Of a DNA stretch of 64,000 nucleotides, positions 1 to 8,905 are shown one piece after another. Each line of letters begins with the position of its first letter. Position 1 is the stretch's first letter. Position numbers and translations under genes: made by a program. The notes below the pieces were generated by a model that did not search any database, was not told the DNA's origin, and was given only the letters and a program-made list of their open reading frames with translations. The DNA is from Streptomyces deccanensis (GTDB lineage: Bacteria; Actinomycetota; Actinomycetes; Streptomycetales; Streptomycetaceae): positions 3,100,001 through 3,164,000 of the forward strand of contig NZ_CP092431.1 in NCBI RefSeq assembly GCF_022385335.1. The letters run 5' to 3'.

Positions 1-125
1 CGAGCACGTACCGCTCCTAACGGGTCAAACTCCAATTGTCGCTGCGCACGGCGCGTTTGGCGCGCCGCCGCCGCATGATAAATCGCCGGATCGTCCTGTT
101 GTGCGGGCTCCGGCACAATGGACGC

Positions 126-545
126 ATGACCGAGCGCAAGCCCCCCGGTGTCAGCTTCGAGTCCTTCGTCGACAAACAGATCCGCGACGCCGAGGCGCGC
201 GGTGACTTCAAGACCCTCCCCGGCGTCGGCCGGCCCCTGGAGGGCGACGACACCACGTACGACGAACTGTGGTGGATCAAAAGGAAGATGGCCCGCGAGG
301 GCCTGTCCGTCCTGCCCCCGACGCTGGCCCTGCGCAAGGAGGCCGAGGACGCCCTCGCGGCGGCCGCCGAGGCCCCTTCCGAACGCGTCGTCCGCAAGAT
401 CGTCACCGAGATCAACGCCAAGATCCGCGACATGATGTTCAAGCCCCCACCGGGACCACCCCTCGGCCTGAAGCCGTACGACGTGGAAGAGGTCGTACGC
501 GAGTGGCACGAGCGCCGGGAGGGACGGCAGCGCCAGGAGGGGTGA
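126..545 (+). CDS. DUF1992 domain protein
   Basis: A 139-residue cytoplasmic protein of the DUF1992 family, the domain also found in the DNAJC28 group. Its biochemical role is not known. The signature is visible as FVDKQIRDAEARGDF (about residues 12-26), LPGVGRPLE, and WWIKRKMAREGLS, with a conserved-looking tail LKPYDVEEVVREW. The frame is open upstream to 36, but the start at 126 is preferred because the extra residues are Arg-rich and unlike the family. I see no good Shine-Dalgarno, so the mRNA may be leaderless. The gene ends 96 bp before the NACHT remnant on the same strand; I see no functional link. Confidence 0.85.
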   Translation: MTERKPPGVSFESFVDKQIRDAEARGDFKTLPGVGRPLEGDDTTYDELWWIKRKMAREGLSVLPPTLALRKEAEDALAAAAEAPSERVVRKIVTEINAKIRDMMFKPPPGPPLGLKPYDVEEVVREWHERREGRQRQEG

Positions 546-641
546 ACCCGCCGCCCGGCCGCCCGGTACCGGCGCGGTCGACCCGCTCCCCCGCGGCCCC
601 CGGCGTCCCTATGCTGTGGGGCATCGGGGGAAGGGGTGCGT

Positions 642-1634
642 GTGGACGCTGCTGCCGTGGGTGCTCGCCTGGCGTCGAGCGTGGTCGCTCCCCTGGTCAG
701 GAAACTCTTCGCCCAGCCTGGCGGCGGCGCCGGGCTCGTCTCGCAGCCGGTGAAGGTCTCGGGCCTGGTGTCCTTCCGCGGCGAGAAGCGGATCCTCGGC
801 GAGCGGGAGCTGCAGAAGGTCGCCACGGAGCTGGTCGCGCGGGCTGTCGGGTCGGCCGGCCCGGTCGAGCGGCCCATCGCGGTCGACGAGGAGGAGGCCG
901 TCGCCACGGCGCTGGCCCGGACGCTGGCCGCGCTCGGCGATCTGGAGATGGACGACGTCCAGGCGGTGCAGCTCGGTCACCGGGCACTGGCCAGACGGCT
1001 GCGCGACGCGGACCCCCGGGTGACCTTCGACCTGTCCGACGACGCCGCCCGGCTGCACGACACCCTGGTGGACGTCGCCTGCCTGCACATCCTGCACTTC
1101 TTCACCCAGCGCTCGACCTTCGTCGCCCGCACCCTGGTGAGCCAGAGCAGCCAACTCGCCGAAGCCATCACCAGGATCGACCTCCTGCTGGAGCGCACCC
1201 CGTCACGGATCGGCGAGGACGCCGCCTTCGAGGCGCGCTACGCGACGTACGTCATCGAGAAGTACGGCACGCTCACGATCTACGGCATCGACTTCACCAA
1301 CTCCCCGGCCCAGTGGCCGCTGGACACGGCCTACCTCAGCCTGGAGCTGGGCGTCGGCGAGGGCACCCGCCAGCTACCGATCCGCGCCGACCACGTCCTG
1401 GACGGGCGCACCCCCCGCCCCAGACGTGAGACCGCGCCCCGGGGCACGACCCGGGGCGCGGTCTCGGCGTGTGCCGCCGTCGCCGTCAGAGGCGCAGCAG
1501 CCGTTCGGTCAGCTCGCGGTAGTCGCGCAGGGCGAGGCGGAGCTGTTCGGTGTCGGTGGCGGTGGCGCGGTCGTCGGCCGTGGTCTCCCAGGAGGAGCGG
1601 AGGGTACGGCGCCGCTGGGTCATCGCGTCGGTGA
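642..1634 (+). pseudogene. NACHT STAND protein, N-terminal remnant
   Basis: The first ~260 codons match what I know of the helical N-terminal domain of Streptomyces NACHT STAND proteins: GARLASSVVAPLVRKLF, LVSFRGEKRILGERELQK, CLHILHFFTQRSTFVARTL, GTLTIYGIDFTNSPAQWPLD. In full-length relatives the next segment leads into the NACHT P-loop. Here similarity stops near 1410 (VLDGRTPR) and a perfect terminator hairpin follows at 1428-1465. The frame then runs open, antisense to the next gene, with no Walker motif. NACHT proteins are known anti-phage sensors, so this is either a decayed defence gene or a stand-alone helical domain. GTG at 642 is chosen over GTG at 636 because the purine-rich GGGGGAAGGGG (626-636) then sits at a usual distance. 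Confidence 0.75.
1428..1465. terminator. bidirectional terminator hairpin
   Basis: A perfect 15-bp stem (GAGACCGCGCCCCGG at 1428-1442 with its complement at 1451-1465) closes an 8-nt loop. It lies between the NACHT remnant and the convergent gene ending at 1486, and it sits inside the remnant's open frame. Confidence 0.85.
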
Positions 1635-2085
1635 AGCGGGCGGTGACCTCTTCCAGGACGTGGTCGGCCTCCTCGACGGCGGACCGGGGCCCGTCGACGA
1701 ACCCGCCGACCGCGTGCTGCATCCGCAGCGTCAGCTTGTCGCTCTCGTCATGCGGCAGCAGAGATGATCCGGCGGCTCCGGCGGACCGGGAGCCGGTCCC
1801 GTCGGAAGCCCGGGTGGCGTTCTCGCCCCGGCCCCGGCCGGGCTCGTCGCGGACGCCCATCGTCTTGTGCTCGGTACGGCCGCCGGTGCCGCCCTCGTCG
1901 AGGTCGTGGCCGGCCACCAGCGGGGCCCCGGTGCCGGTCCCGCCCGCCGAGCCGGTCGCGTCCGCCGCGCGGGTGCCCCCGGCGACGCCGCTCGCCCGCG
2001 TGCCGTCCCGCCTCGCGTCGGCTTCCCGCGTGTCACGCGGACCGCGTTCGCCGATGCCCTCGCGCCTCGTCACGTCGTCAGTCAT
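1486..2085 (-). CDS. hypothetical Ala/Gly-rich protein, second of pair
   Basis: A 199-residue protein of unknown function. The first half is low complexity, rich in Gly, Ala, Thr, Asp and Arg, and probably disordered. The C-terminal half contains VGGFVDGPRSAVEEADHVLEE followed by RRRTLRSSW, which resembles FVDSPREAVAEADRLLSE in the product of the gene just upstream. The two therefore look like diverged copies of one helical module. The start at 2085 lies 5 bp after the stop of that upstream gene, so the pair is very likely one transcript. No signal peptide or membrane segment is seen. Confidence 0.7.
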   Translation of the reverse strand: MTDDVTRREGIGERGPRDTREADARRDGTRASGVAGGTRAADATGSAGGTGTGAPLVAGHDLDEGGTGGRTEHKTMGVRDEPGRGRGENATRASDGTGSRSAGAAGSSLLPHDESDKLTLRMQHAVGGFVDGPRSAVEEADHVLEEVTARFTDAMTQRRRTLRSSWETTADDRATATDTEQLRLALRDYRELTERLLRL

Positions 2086-2090
2086 CCCCC

Positions 2091-2855
2091 TCAACTCCCT
2101 TTCGCGTGGCGCCTGGCCGGCGCCCATGGCAGATGGGACCGGTGGCGGCCGTCGGCAGCCGCACCGTCGCGCCCGTCGCGTCGCGCCGAGCCGTCGCGGT
2201 GGGCGTGGCCCGCGGCACCGGCCGAGGCGTCACGGTCCGCCCGCGCGTCCCGGCGGTTCGGTGTCACCAGGTCCTCGAACAGGGCGCGGGCCTCGATCAT
2301 GGCCTCGCGCAGGTCCTCGGTGCCGGTGCCGGGACCGGGAGCGACGCCGTCGGCGCCGCCCATCCCCGTGCGGCCCTGCGCGGTGTCGCCGCTGGTGTGC
2401 GCCGCGAGGTGCACCCGGCGGTAGCCGTGCACATGGTGGGCGTGGTGGACGGAGAGCGCCTCCAGCTGGGTCTCGTAGCGGCTCCCGTCCGGGAAGCCAC
2501 GGGCCGCGGCCACCTCGGAGAGCAGCCGGTCCGCCTCGGCGACCGCCTCACGGGGCGAGTCGACGAAGCGCTCCTGGGCGGCGGCCCAGCGCGACTCGTA
2601 CCGTTCGCGCTCGGCGCTCGACAGCGGCCGCTTCTCCAGCGAGCCGTGCCGCTTCACCCGCTCCGCGAGTTCCCGGGCGGCGGCCCGCTCGTCGCCGTCG
2701 TGGCGGGCCACGGTCCGGTCGTACTCCGGTCCGAAACGCCGCTTCAGCGAGCCCCCGCCACCCGCGCTCCTCCGGGCGCGCAGGGCCAGGACTGCGGCCA
2801 CGACGACCACGACCGCCACGATCACGATCAAAGCGATGATCAATCCTGTGGACAT
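2091..2855 (-). CDS. membrane-anchored hypothetical protein
   Basis: A 254-residue protein with one N-terminal membrane segment (about residues 5-25, LIIALIVIVAVVVVVAAVLAL), a short basic stretch, then a soluble region beginning LKRRFGPEYDRTV. The middle has a helical module (RWAAAQERFVDSPREAVAEAD) and the tail is rich in His, Arg and Asp. I have seen this type in many streptomycetes as an uncharacterised secreted or membrane protein. It heads a two-gene transcript with the gene ending at 1486, whose product carries a related FVD-x-PR motif, suggesting partner proteins at the membrane. Confidence 0.75.
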   Translation of the reverse strand: MSTGLIIALIVIVAVVVVVAAVLALRARRSAGGGGSLKRRFGPEYDRTVARHDGDERAAARELAERVKRHGSLEKRPLSSAERERYESRWAAAQERFVDSPREAVAEADRLLSEVAAARGFPDGSRYETQLEALSVHHAHHVHGYRRVHLAAHTSGDTAQGRTGMGGADGVAPGPGTGTEDLREAMIEARALFEDLVTPNRRDARADRDASAGAAGHAHRDGSARRDGRDGAAADGRHRSHLPWAPARRHAKGS

Positions 2856-3027
2856 GAATGCCTTCCAGAGTCCTCGGCCCGGGCGTCTCGCCCCGTCGGG
2901 CCGTTTCGCACCGGGTTGCCCGAACCCGGTCGTTCAAACGGCAAGCGCGTGCGCGCGGACGACGACGTGACGCGTGGGGCGACGACGGCGTAAATCGTTT
3001 GCGGGCCGCCCCTCCCCGCTCCCGACA

Positions 3028-3567
3028 ATGACCGCCATGACCCGTACGACACCCACCACGACCCGCTGGTCCGTGGCTACCGAGCCCTACGACTCCCCCG
3101 TGGCCGCCGCTCTCTGGCGGGCGTACTACACGGAGGTCAGCGACCGCTGGTACCTGCTCCACGAAGGGCACGCCACGGACCCGGCCGAACTGGAGCGGGA
3201 GGTCGCGGCCGACACCGGGGAGTATCTGGCACCGCCGAACGGGCTGCTGCTGGTCGCGCGGTACGAGGGCGAGCCGGTCGGCACGGCCGGGGTGCGGCTG
3301 GCGGACGCCACGACGGCCGAGCTGAAGCGCGTCTACCTACGGCCCGAGGCCCGCGGCAGGGGCGGCGCGGCGCTGCTCGTCACGGCGGCCGAGGACGCGG
3401 CCCGCGCGCTGGGCGCCGAACGGGTGGTGCTCGACACCCGGGGCGACCTGGTGGAGGCCCGCGCGCTGTACGCGCGGCTCGGGTACGTCGAGAGCGCCCC
3501 GCACAACGACCACGAGTTCGCGGAGCACTGGTTCACGAAGGAACTGACGGGGACGTGGGGGCCGTAG
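3028..3567 (+). CDS. GNAT family N-acetyltransferase
   Basis: A 179-residue GNAT acetyltransferase, expected to move an acetyl group from acetyl-CoA to an unidentified amine. The core is clear: LLLVARYEGEPVGTAGVRL (strands 2-3), ELKRVYLRPEARGRGGAALL (motif A, with the RGRGGA pyrophosphate loop) and ALYARLGYVES (motif B). A second ATG lies three codons downstream of the chosen start. The 3' end overlaps the convergent exporter gene by 35 bp, so both coding ends are translated from opposite strands. Confidence 0.88.
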   Translation: MTAMTRTTPTTTRWSVATEPYDSPVAAALWRAYYTEVSDRWYLLHEGHATDPAELEREVAADTGEYLAPPNGLLLVARYEGEPVGTAGVRLADATTAELKRVYLRPEARGRGGAALLVTAAEDAARALGAERVVLDTRGDLVEARALYARLGYVESAPHNDHEFAEHWFTKELTGTWGP

Positions 3568-5749
3568 GAGGCGTGGGGGGTGCCGGTGGCCTGCCGGAGG
3601 TCGGCCTGACGGCCGGCCGGCGGGTGATCGCCCCTTCGGCGTGCGGGCGTTCCTCGTCGGAGCCGCACAGTTCGGCGTTGAGTTCCGCGACGAGGCGGAT
3701 GAGGTCGGTGGGACGGTCGGGGCCCCACCAGTCGCCGAGGAGTTCGGCGAGGGAGTCCTCGCGGGCCTTGGCGAGCCGGTCGGCGGCCTGGTGGCCGGTG
3801 TCGGTGAGGACGAGATCGATGCCGTCGCGACGGGCGAGACGACGCTCCTCGACCTGCCGGGTCGCGGCCATGATCACGTCGAGCGGGACGGTGCTGCGTT
3901 CCGCGAGCACCGCGGGTTCGGCCCAGCCGTACCGCCGGATCCGCAGCAGCAGCCAGCTCGACGCGGGCAGCAGGTCGTAACCCGCCCGTGCGGTGATCTT
4001 CCGGTAGATCTCGCGGCGGCCCTCCCGGGAGCCGAGCACCGACAGCGCCCGGCACACCTCGTCGTACGACGACCGCTCGACCGGGTTGCTGGCGAGCGTC
4101 TCCGTGGCGTCCGGCGCCGTCACGGACGCCCGCAGCCGGTCCTCGCGCAGGAACCAGGCGAGGACGAAGCCGAGGAGGGCGACCGGGGCCGCGTAGACGA
4201 AGACGTCGGTGATGGAGGAGGCGTACGCGTCGAGGACGGGCGGGCGCAGCGCGGCCGGGAGGTCGGCGATCTCGCGCGGGTCGGCCTTCAGCCCCTCCAC
4301 CGTGACGCCGGCGGGCAGCGCGGCCCCGTCGAGCGCGTCGGTGAGCTTGTCGCCGAGGTGCCCGGCGAAGACCGTACCGAAGACCGCTACGCCGAACGAG
4401 GCACCGATGGACCGGAAGAAGGTCGCGCCGGAGGTGGCGACGCCGAGGTCCCCGTAGGAGACGGCGTTCTGCACGATGAGGACGAGGACCTGCATGACGA
4501 GGCCGAGCCCGGCGCCGAAGACGAAGAGGTACGCGCTCATCTCGCCGTCGCCGCTGTCCGCGTCCAGTTGGTGCAGGAGCAGCAGGCCCAGCGTGGTGAC
4601 GGCCGTACCGGCGAGCGGGAACACCTTCCAGCGGCCCGTGCGGCTGACGATCTGCCCGGAGACGGTCGAGGACAGCAGCAGCCCGAACACCATCGGCAGC
4701 ATGTGCACACCGGACATGGTCGGCGAGACGCCGTGCACGACCTGGAGGAACGTCGGCAGATAGGTCATCGCGCCGAACATCGCGAACCCGACGACGAAAC
4801 TGATCACGGCGGACAGGGTGAAGGTGCGGACGCGGAACAGCTTGAGCGGCAGGACGGGTTCGGCGGCCCGCCGCTCGACGGCCACGAACACGGCGACCAG
4901 CACCACGGCCAGCACGCAGAGGCCGACGATCTGCGGCGAGTTCCAGTCCCAGGTGGTGCCGCCGAGGGAGGCGACCAGGACCAGACAGGTGGCCACGGAG
5001 GCGATCAGGAAGGTCCCGAGGTAGTCGATGACATGCCGCTCGGACCGGCGCGGGATGCGCAGCACGGCGGCGATGACGACCAACGCGACCGCTCCGACGG
5101 GCAGGTTGACGTAGAACACCCAACGCCAGCTCAGATGCTCGGTGAACAGCCCGCCCAGCAGCGGCCCGAGCACACTCGTCGCGCCGAAGACCGCGCCGAA
5201 CAGCCCCTGGTAGCGGCCGCGTTCACGCGGCGGGACGAGGTCGCCGACGATCGCCATCGACAGCACCATGAGTCCGCCGCCGCCGAGGCCCTGCAGCGCG
5301 CGGAACCCGATCAACTGGGGCATGTCCTGGGCCGCTCCGCAGAGCGCCGAGCCGATGAGAAAAATCACGATCGCCGTCTGGAACAGCCGCTTCCGGCCGT
5401 ACTGGTCGCCCAGCTTCCCCCACAGCGGGGTCGCCGCCGTCGCGGCCAGCATGTACGCCGTGACCACCCACGACAGGTGTTCCAGCCCGCCGAGGTCGCT
5501 CACGATCGTCGGCAGGGCCGTCGACACGATCGTCTGGTCCAGCGCGGCCAGCAGCATCCCCAGCAGCAGGGCACCGATGGAGACCATCACCCCACCGGGC
5601 ACCCGCTCGGAGGTGGGGACGCCGTGGCCACGGGGGCCGGGCGGGGGTGTGGGGCCGTGCGCGGGCCGGGGCGTGGGGCCGTGCGCGGGCCGGGGCGCGG
5701 AGTCGTGCGCGGGCCGGGGCGCGGGCTCGTTACCGATGTCGTCGGTCAT
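3533..5749 (-). CDS. DHA2 family MFS exporter with C-terminal winged helix
   Basis: A 738-residue drug:proton antiporter of the 14-helix DHA2 (EmrB/QacA) type. After a Pro-rich tail (about 1-45, encoded partly by three 24-bp repeats) come GALLLGMLLAALDQTIVSTA, the motif A loop GKLGDQYGRK and motif C-like FGATSVLGPLLGG. Membrane segments end near residue 540. Residues ~555-690 form a MarR/PadR-like winged helix (EIYRKITARAGYDLLPASSW, LVLTDTGHQAADRL), which most exporters lack. Such fusions are known in actinobacteria; the appended domain may sense substrate or act as a cytoplasmic module. The gene diverges from the one at 5957 and overlaps the convergent acetyltransferase. Confidence 0.9.
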   Translation of the reverse strand: MTDDIGNEPAPRPAHDSAPRPAHGPTPRPAHGPTPPPGPRGHGVPTSERVPGGVMVSIGALLLGMLLAALDQTIVSTALPTIVSDLGGLEHLSWVVTAYMLAATAATPLWGKLGDQYGRKRLFQTAIVIFLIGSALCGAAQDMPQLIGFRALQGLGGGGLMVLSMAIVGDLVPPRERGRYQGLFGAVFGATSVLGPLLGGLFTEHLSWRWVFYVNLPVGAVALVVIAAVLRIPRRSERHVIDYLGTFLIASVATCLVLVASLGGTTWDWNSPQIVGLCVLAVVLVAVFVAVERRAAEPVLPLKLFRVRTFTLSAVISFVVGFAMFGAMTYLPTFLQVVHGVSPTMSGVHMLPMVFGLLLSSTVSGQIVSRTGRWKVFPLAGTAVTTLGLLLLHQLDADSGDGEMSAYLFVFGAGLGLVMQVLVLIVQNAVSYGDLGVATSGATFFRSIGASFGVAVFGTVFAGHLGDKLTDALDGAALPAGVTVEGLKADPREIADLPAALRPPVLDAYASSITDVFVYAAPVALLGFVLAWFLREDRLRASVTAPDATETLASNPVERSSYDEVCRALSVLGSREGRREIYRKITARAGYDLLPASSWLLLRIRRYGWAEPAVLAERSTVPLDVIMAATRQVEERRLARRDGIDLVLTDTGHQAADRLAKAREDSLAELLGDWWGPDRPTDLIRLVAELNAELCGSDEERPHAEGAITRRPAVRPTSGRPPAPPTPPTAPTSPSVPS
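5652..5723 (-). repeat. three 24-bp tandem repeats in exporter N-terminus
   Basis: Units at 5652-5675, 5676-5699 and 5700-5723 differ at only a few positions. They encode the repeating RPAH(D/G)(S/P)(A/T)P octapeptide in the cytoplasmic N-terminal tail of the exporter. The unit length is a multiple of three, so copy-number change would keep the frame. Confidence 0.9.
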
Positions 5750-5956
5750 GCAGACCTCCTGAGGACCCGAGGACCTCGTACAGCGCCCTCAGTCTCCTCT
5801 TCTTCTCCCTCTTCCTCCATGTCCGTTCCATGGTGGTCGGTGTGACCGGTTATGGCCTGTCGAAGCTTTCCGGAACCCGTGATTCCTGAGGCGCCTGGGA
5901 GATTCTGTGTCGACGCTTTGCTTAAACTCTGGAGACTTCACGGGGAGGAACGACAC

Positions 5957-7018
5957 GTGAGTGAACCGACCAGTCACATATGCCCGGAGTGCTTCACGCC
6001 CCGGGCCTCGGACGGCACGCCGTCCTGCGCGTGCGGCCGCCGCGCGTCCGAGGCCCTGCTCGAGACCCGTACGGCCGAGGCGGCGGCCGCGGAGGACTTC
6101 GACCCCCTCCGGATACGCCCTTACGTGGAGCTGGGCGACGACAACGACGCCCGCCCCGCCCAGGCGCCGACGATCGCGATGCCGATGACCACGGCGAAGA
6201 ACGCGACCACCGGAACCACCCCGACCACCCCGACCGCACCGGACACGTCAGCCGTTCGGCGGTCGTTCCTGTCCGGCCCCACGACCCAGGCGGCGCCCAC
6301 GCCGCCCTTCCCCTCCGCCGCCGCGACCGCCGCGCCGTCGCCGGGGCGTCCCCGGGGCCGGCGCCGCCGCCGTACGGGGCTGATGGTCGCCCTCGCCGGG
6401 ACGGCCGCCGCCGGAGTGATGGCCGCCGCGGGATTCGCGAGCGGGCTCTTCTCGTACGAGGCTCCCGTGCGGGACCGCGCGCTGCCGGACGACCTGCGGG
6501 CGAGCGTGCCGGACACCTCGCCCGACGGGGAGGCCTCGCCGGTGGAGCCGTCCGGTGAGGGCGGCGGCGGGGGCGGAGTGCCCGCACCCGCGCCGTCGAG
6601 CGGCGGCGGCGGGGGTTCGCCGAGTCCCACGAAGGACCCGTCGCCCTCCCCGTCCCCCTCCGAGCCGTCGGGCTCGCCGTCGCCCTCCGGGTCGCCGACA
6701 CCCGAGCGGAGCGCGCCGAGCGCGGGCGCCTCCACGGGTTCCTCGGCCGCCGGCGCGAACGAGGCGGACGACAGCCGCATCGTCGCCCCCAAGACGCTCC
6801 GCGTCGGCGACGACGACCCCGAGGTCACCGAACTCCAGCTCCGGCTGCGCCAGTTGGGCATCTACACCGGCGACATCGACGAAAGCTTCGACGAGCAGGT
6901 CGAACAGGCCGTCCTCGTCTACCAGAACACCCGCGGCATCACGAAGGACAGGGAGGAGCCGGGCGTCTACGGCCTGGTGACCCGACAGCGCCTGGAGTCT
7001 GAGACGAAGGAGCCCTGA
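5957..7018 (+). CDS. peptidoglycan-binding-domain membrane protein
   Basis: A 353-residue single-pass protein. The N-terminus carries a zinc-ribbon-like CPEC...CAC pattern (about residues 9-29), then a Pro/Thr/Ala-rich linker, one membrane segment (GLMVALAGTAAAGVMAAAGF, about 145-165), a low-complexity Gly/Ser/Pro stretch, and a C-terminal PG_binding_1 domain (DPEVTELQLRLRQLGIYTGD to YGLVTRQRLE). The cytoplasmic ribbon and outer wall-binding domain suggest a wall-linked sensor or scaffold. GTG at 5957 is chosen because GGGGAGGAA precedes it by about 6 nt. The next gene downstream is interrupted by the integrase element. Confidence 0.85.
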   Translation: MSEPTSHICPECFTPRASDGTPSCACGRRASEALLETRTAEAAAAEDFDPLRIRPYVELGDDNDARPAQAPTIAMPMTTAKNATTGTTPTTPTAPDTSAVRRSFLSGPTTQAAPTPPFPSAAATAAPSPGRPRGRRRRRTGLMVALAGTAAAGVMAAAGFASGLFSYEAPVRDRALPDDLRASVPDTSPDGEASPVEPSGEGGGGGGVPAPAPSSGGGGGSPSPTKDPSPSPSPSEPSGSPSPSGSPTPERSAPSAGASTGSSAAGANEADDSRIVAPKTLRVGDDDPEVTELQLRLRQLGIYTGDIDESFDEQVEQAVLVYQNTRGITKDREEPGVYGLVTRQRLESETKEP

Positions 7019-7083
7019 CCGACGGGGGTCTGCGGTGCCCCCTCGTCCCGTGTGATGCAGGATGACGACCGGGTGATGCGCTC

Positions 7084-7109
7084 GAGGAAGCGGAGGTGAC
7101 CGGGGTTGT
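7084..7109 (+). pseudogene. stranded native 5' end of monooxygenase gene (left att)
   Basis: GAGGAAG (7084-7090) stands 5 bp ahead of GTG ACC GGG GTT GT, which stops making sense exactly where the integrase element begins. Joining GTT-GT to the sequence at 8920 gives an intact reading frame starting VTGVVKINVLTVP, so this is the original RBS and start of the gene now at 8906. It is separated from its coding region by 1,810 bp. Confidence 0.75.
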
Positions 7110-7120
7110 CTTTCAGGTGG

Positions 7121-7168
7121 GCAGGGGCCCAATCGGTACTTTCCTCGTTTTCTCCATGAGGCCCCTGC
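7121..7168 (-). terminator. hairpin after the integrase gene
   Basis: GCAGGGGCC (7121-7129) pairs with GGCCCCTGC (7160-7168) around a 30-nt loop rich in T. It lies between the integrase stop and the left core. It may terminate integrase transcription or be part of an attachment-site arm. Confidence 0.4.
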
Positions 7169-7182
7169 GAGTGGTGGCTCTA

Positions 7183-8905
7183 TCAGCGCGTTGTCGCGGG
7201 CGTCTGGGCCCAAACAATCTGGACGCGCTCGGCGGTGTTGGCATTGCGGCCACGCCCGATTGACTTCGAGATACGGATCTGATCGACGAACAGTGCGATG
7301 AACTCGCGCCGTTCCTGTAGTTCCCAGCTATCCCAGTTCGACCCCGGACCGATTGGGTCCGTGGCCGGCTCCGTCCACTCGGACGGGATGGCGATGGCTG
7401 CGGGCCCGGACGCTTCCAGTTCGGACACACGGGCCGCGGTACGGTCCTCATGGGCGCTCAGTCGGGTCACGGACTCAGAGAACATCCGGCGTCCAGTCTC
7501 GCCCCCGTAGAGTCCGTCTTGGCGGTCCTGGTACAGCGTGCGCAGAGCACCCCGGACGTGTTCCAACTCAGCGCGTGCGGCTGTCAGTTCGGCGTCACGC
7601 TCGCTGGTGTCTTGCTGGGCGGCGAAGCGGCGGGCTGCCTCGGCTAGGAATTCCAGATCCGCTGGGACGGCAGGATCCAACGACTCCAGTCGAGACCAGA
7701 GGCCACGGACCACCGCATCGTCAGCGGAAACCATGTCAATGGCCAGCCCGCCGTGTCCGGGCACAAGGCCCGCGCTGGCGCGGTTGCAGCGATACAGGCG
7801 CTTCCCGTTGCGTTCATCCGACACCATGACCGATCCGCAGACACCACAGAACAGAATGCCTGCACCGCTCAGCAACGTCGGGACGGACCGGCGGTTCTGG
7901 CGCACGACCGGCGTTCGGCCATCGAGGACGTCTTGGAGCCGCCACCACTCGTCAGGCTTCACGATGGCTTCGTGGGCAGCCAACGGACGCCTTTCGTCGT
8001 CACGCAGAATGGCGCGCTTACCGGCGGAACCTGGAGTGTCTTTCGTCTTGGCCTTGCGCCCCTGCCATTCGATTGCGTAGCCGGCCAAGCGCGGGTCACG
8101 GAGGATGCGGAGCACTGTCGTCGATGTCCACGCCGGCGCCCCCCGAAGTCTCGGATTGGGAGCGCTTCCGGCGGGCGTTCAGGCGGTTCTCATCGGCTGC
8201 GTTCTTCGTGGGCACCCCCGCTTCGTTCAGGCGCCGCGCGATGATCGCAGCGGAAACACCCTCTGTCGCCCAGGTCACCATCTTGCGGACGTGCGCGGCT
8301 TCCTGCGGTCCTGGCACCAGACGGACGACAGTCAGTTCCCCGCGCTGCACACGTTCCGACGTGAAGCCGTACGGCGGAGTTCCGCTGACATGGCCGCCAG
8401 CCTTACGGATCGTCTCCTTCGTCGCCGTGATGTACGCCGACTTCATGTCGGACTCTTGCTGTGCGAGACCAGCGATGATGGCCAGGATGCCAACGCCGAC
8501 GGGGGTGGACGTGTCCAGGTAGGGTTCCTCGACGCTGACCAGCCGTACGCCGTGCTGTTCCAATTCACGGATGATCAGCATCGCTTCGAGTGCACCCTGA
8601 CGAGTGAGACGCGACAGCGAGAAGACCACCACTGCGTCCACGTGACCGGCGCGAACGGCGGCCATCATCTCCTCGAACTCGGGGCGCTCAACGTTCGGGT
8701 CCCACCCCGACTTGCCCACGTCCGCGAAGTGCCCGGCGATGTCCCAGCCCTTCGCCGTGATCAGGGCTTCGCACTTGGTCCGCTGGGCTTCGGGGCTCGC
8801 CTTGCTCTCGTCCTCACGCTGCTTGCTCTGCCGGATATAGGAGACTGCTCGCACGTCGTCCAGGCTAGGGCGCCATCCCTGCGCCCGATTACTCAGAGGT
8901 GTCAT
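7183..8905 (-). pseudogene. phiBT1-like large serine integrase, frameshifted
   Basis: Would be 573 residues with one base removed. The start codon (8905-8903) abuts the right core. The resolvase domain has SYIRQSKQRE with the predicted nucleophile Ser27, FADVGKSGWDPNVERPEFEE, and LSRLTRQGA; the recombinase domain (GTPPYGFTSE) and a Cys-containing ribbon (CGVCGSVM...YRCN) follow, then a coiled coil and WELQERREFIALFVDQI. From memory it most resembles phiBT1 integrase. At a run of six C (8139-8144) the frame shifts: the first frame stops after 269 residues, and the other frame continues APAWTSTTVLRILRDPRLAGY. Third codon positions hold more A/T than in neighbouring genes, which supports transfer. 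Confidence 0.88.

Noticed and set aside
5652..5723. Regular 24-bp repeats as a possible CRISPR-like array
   Set aside because: There are no spacers, the period is a multiple of three, and the repeats are translated in frame in the exporter.
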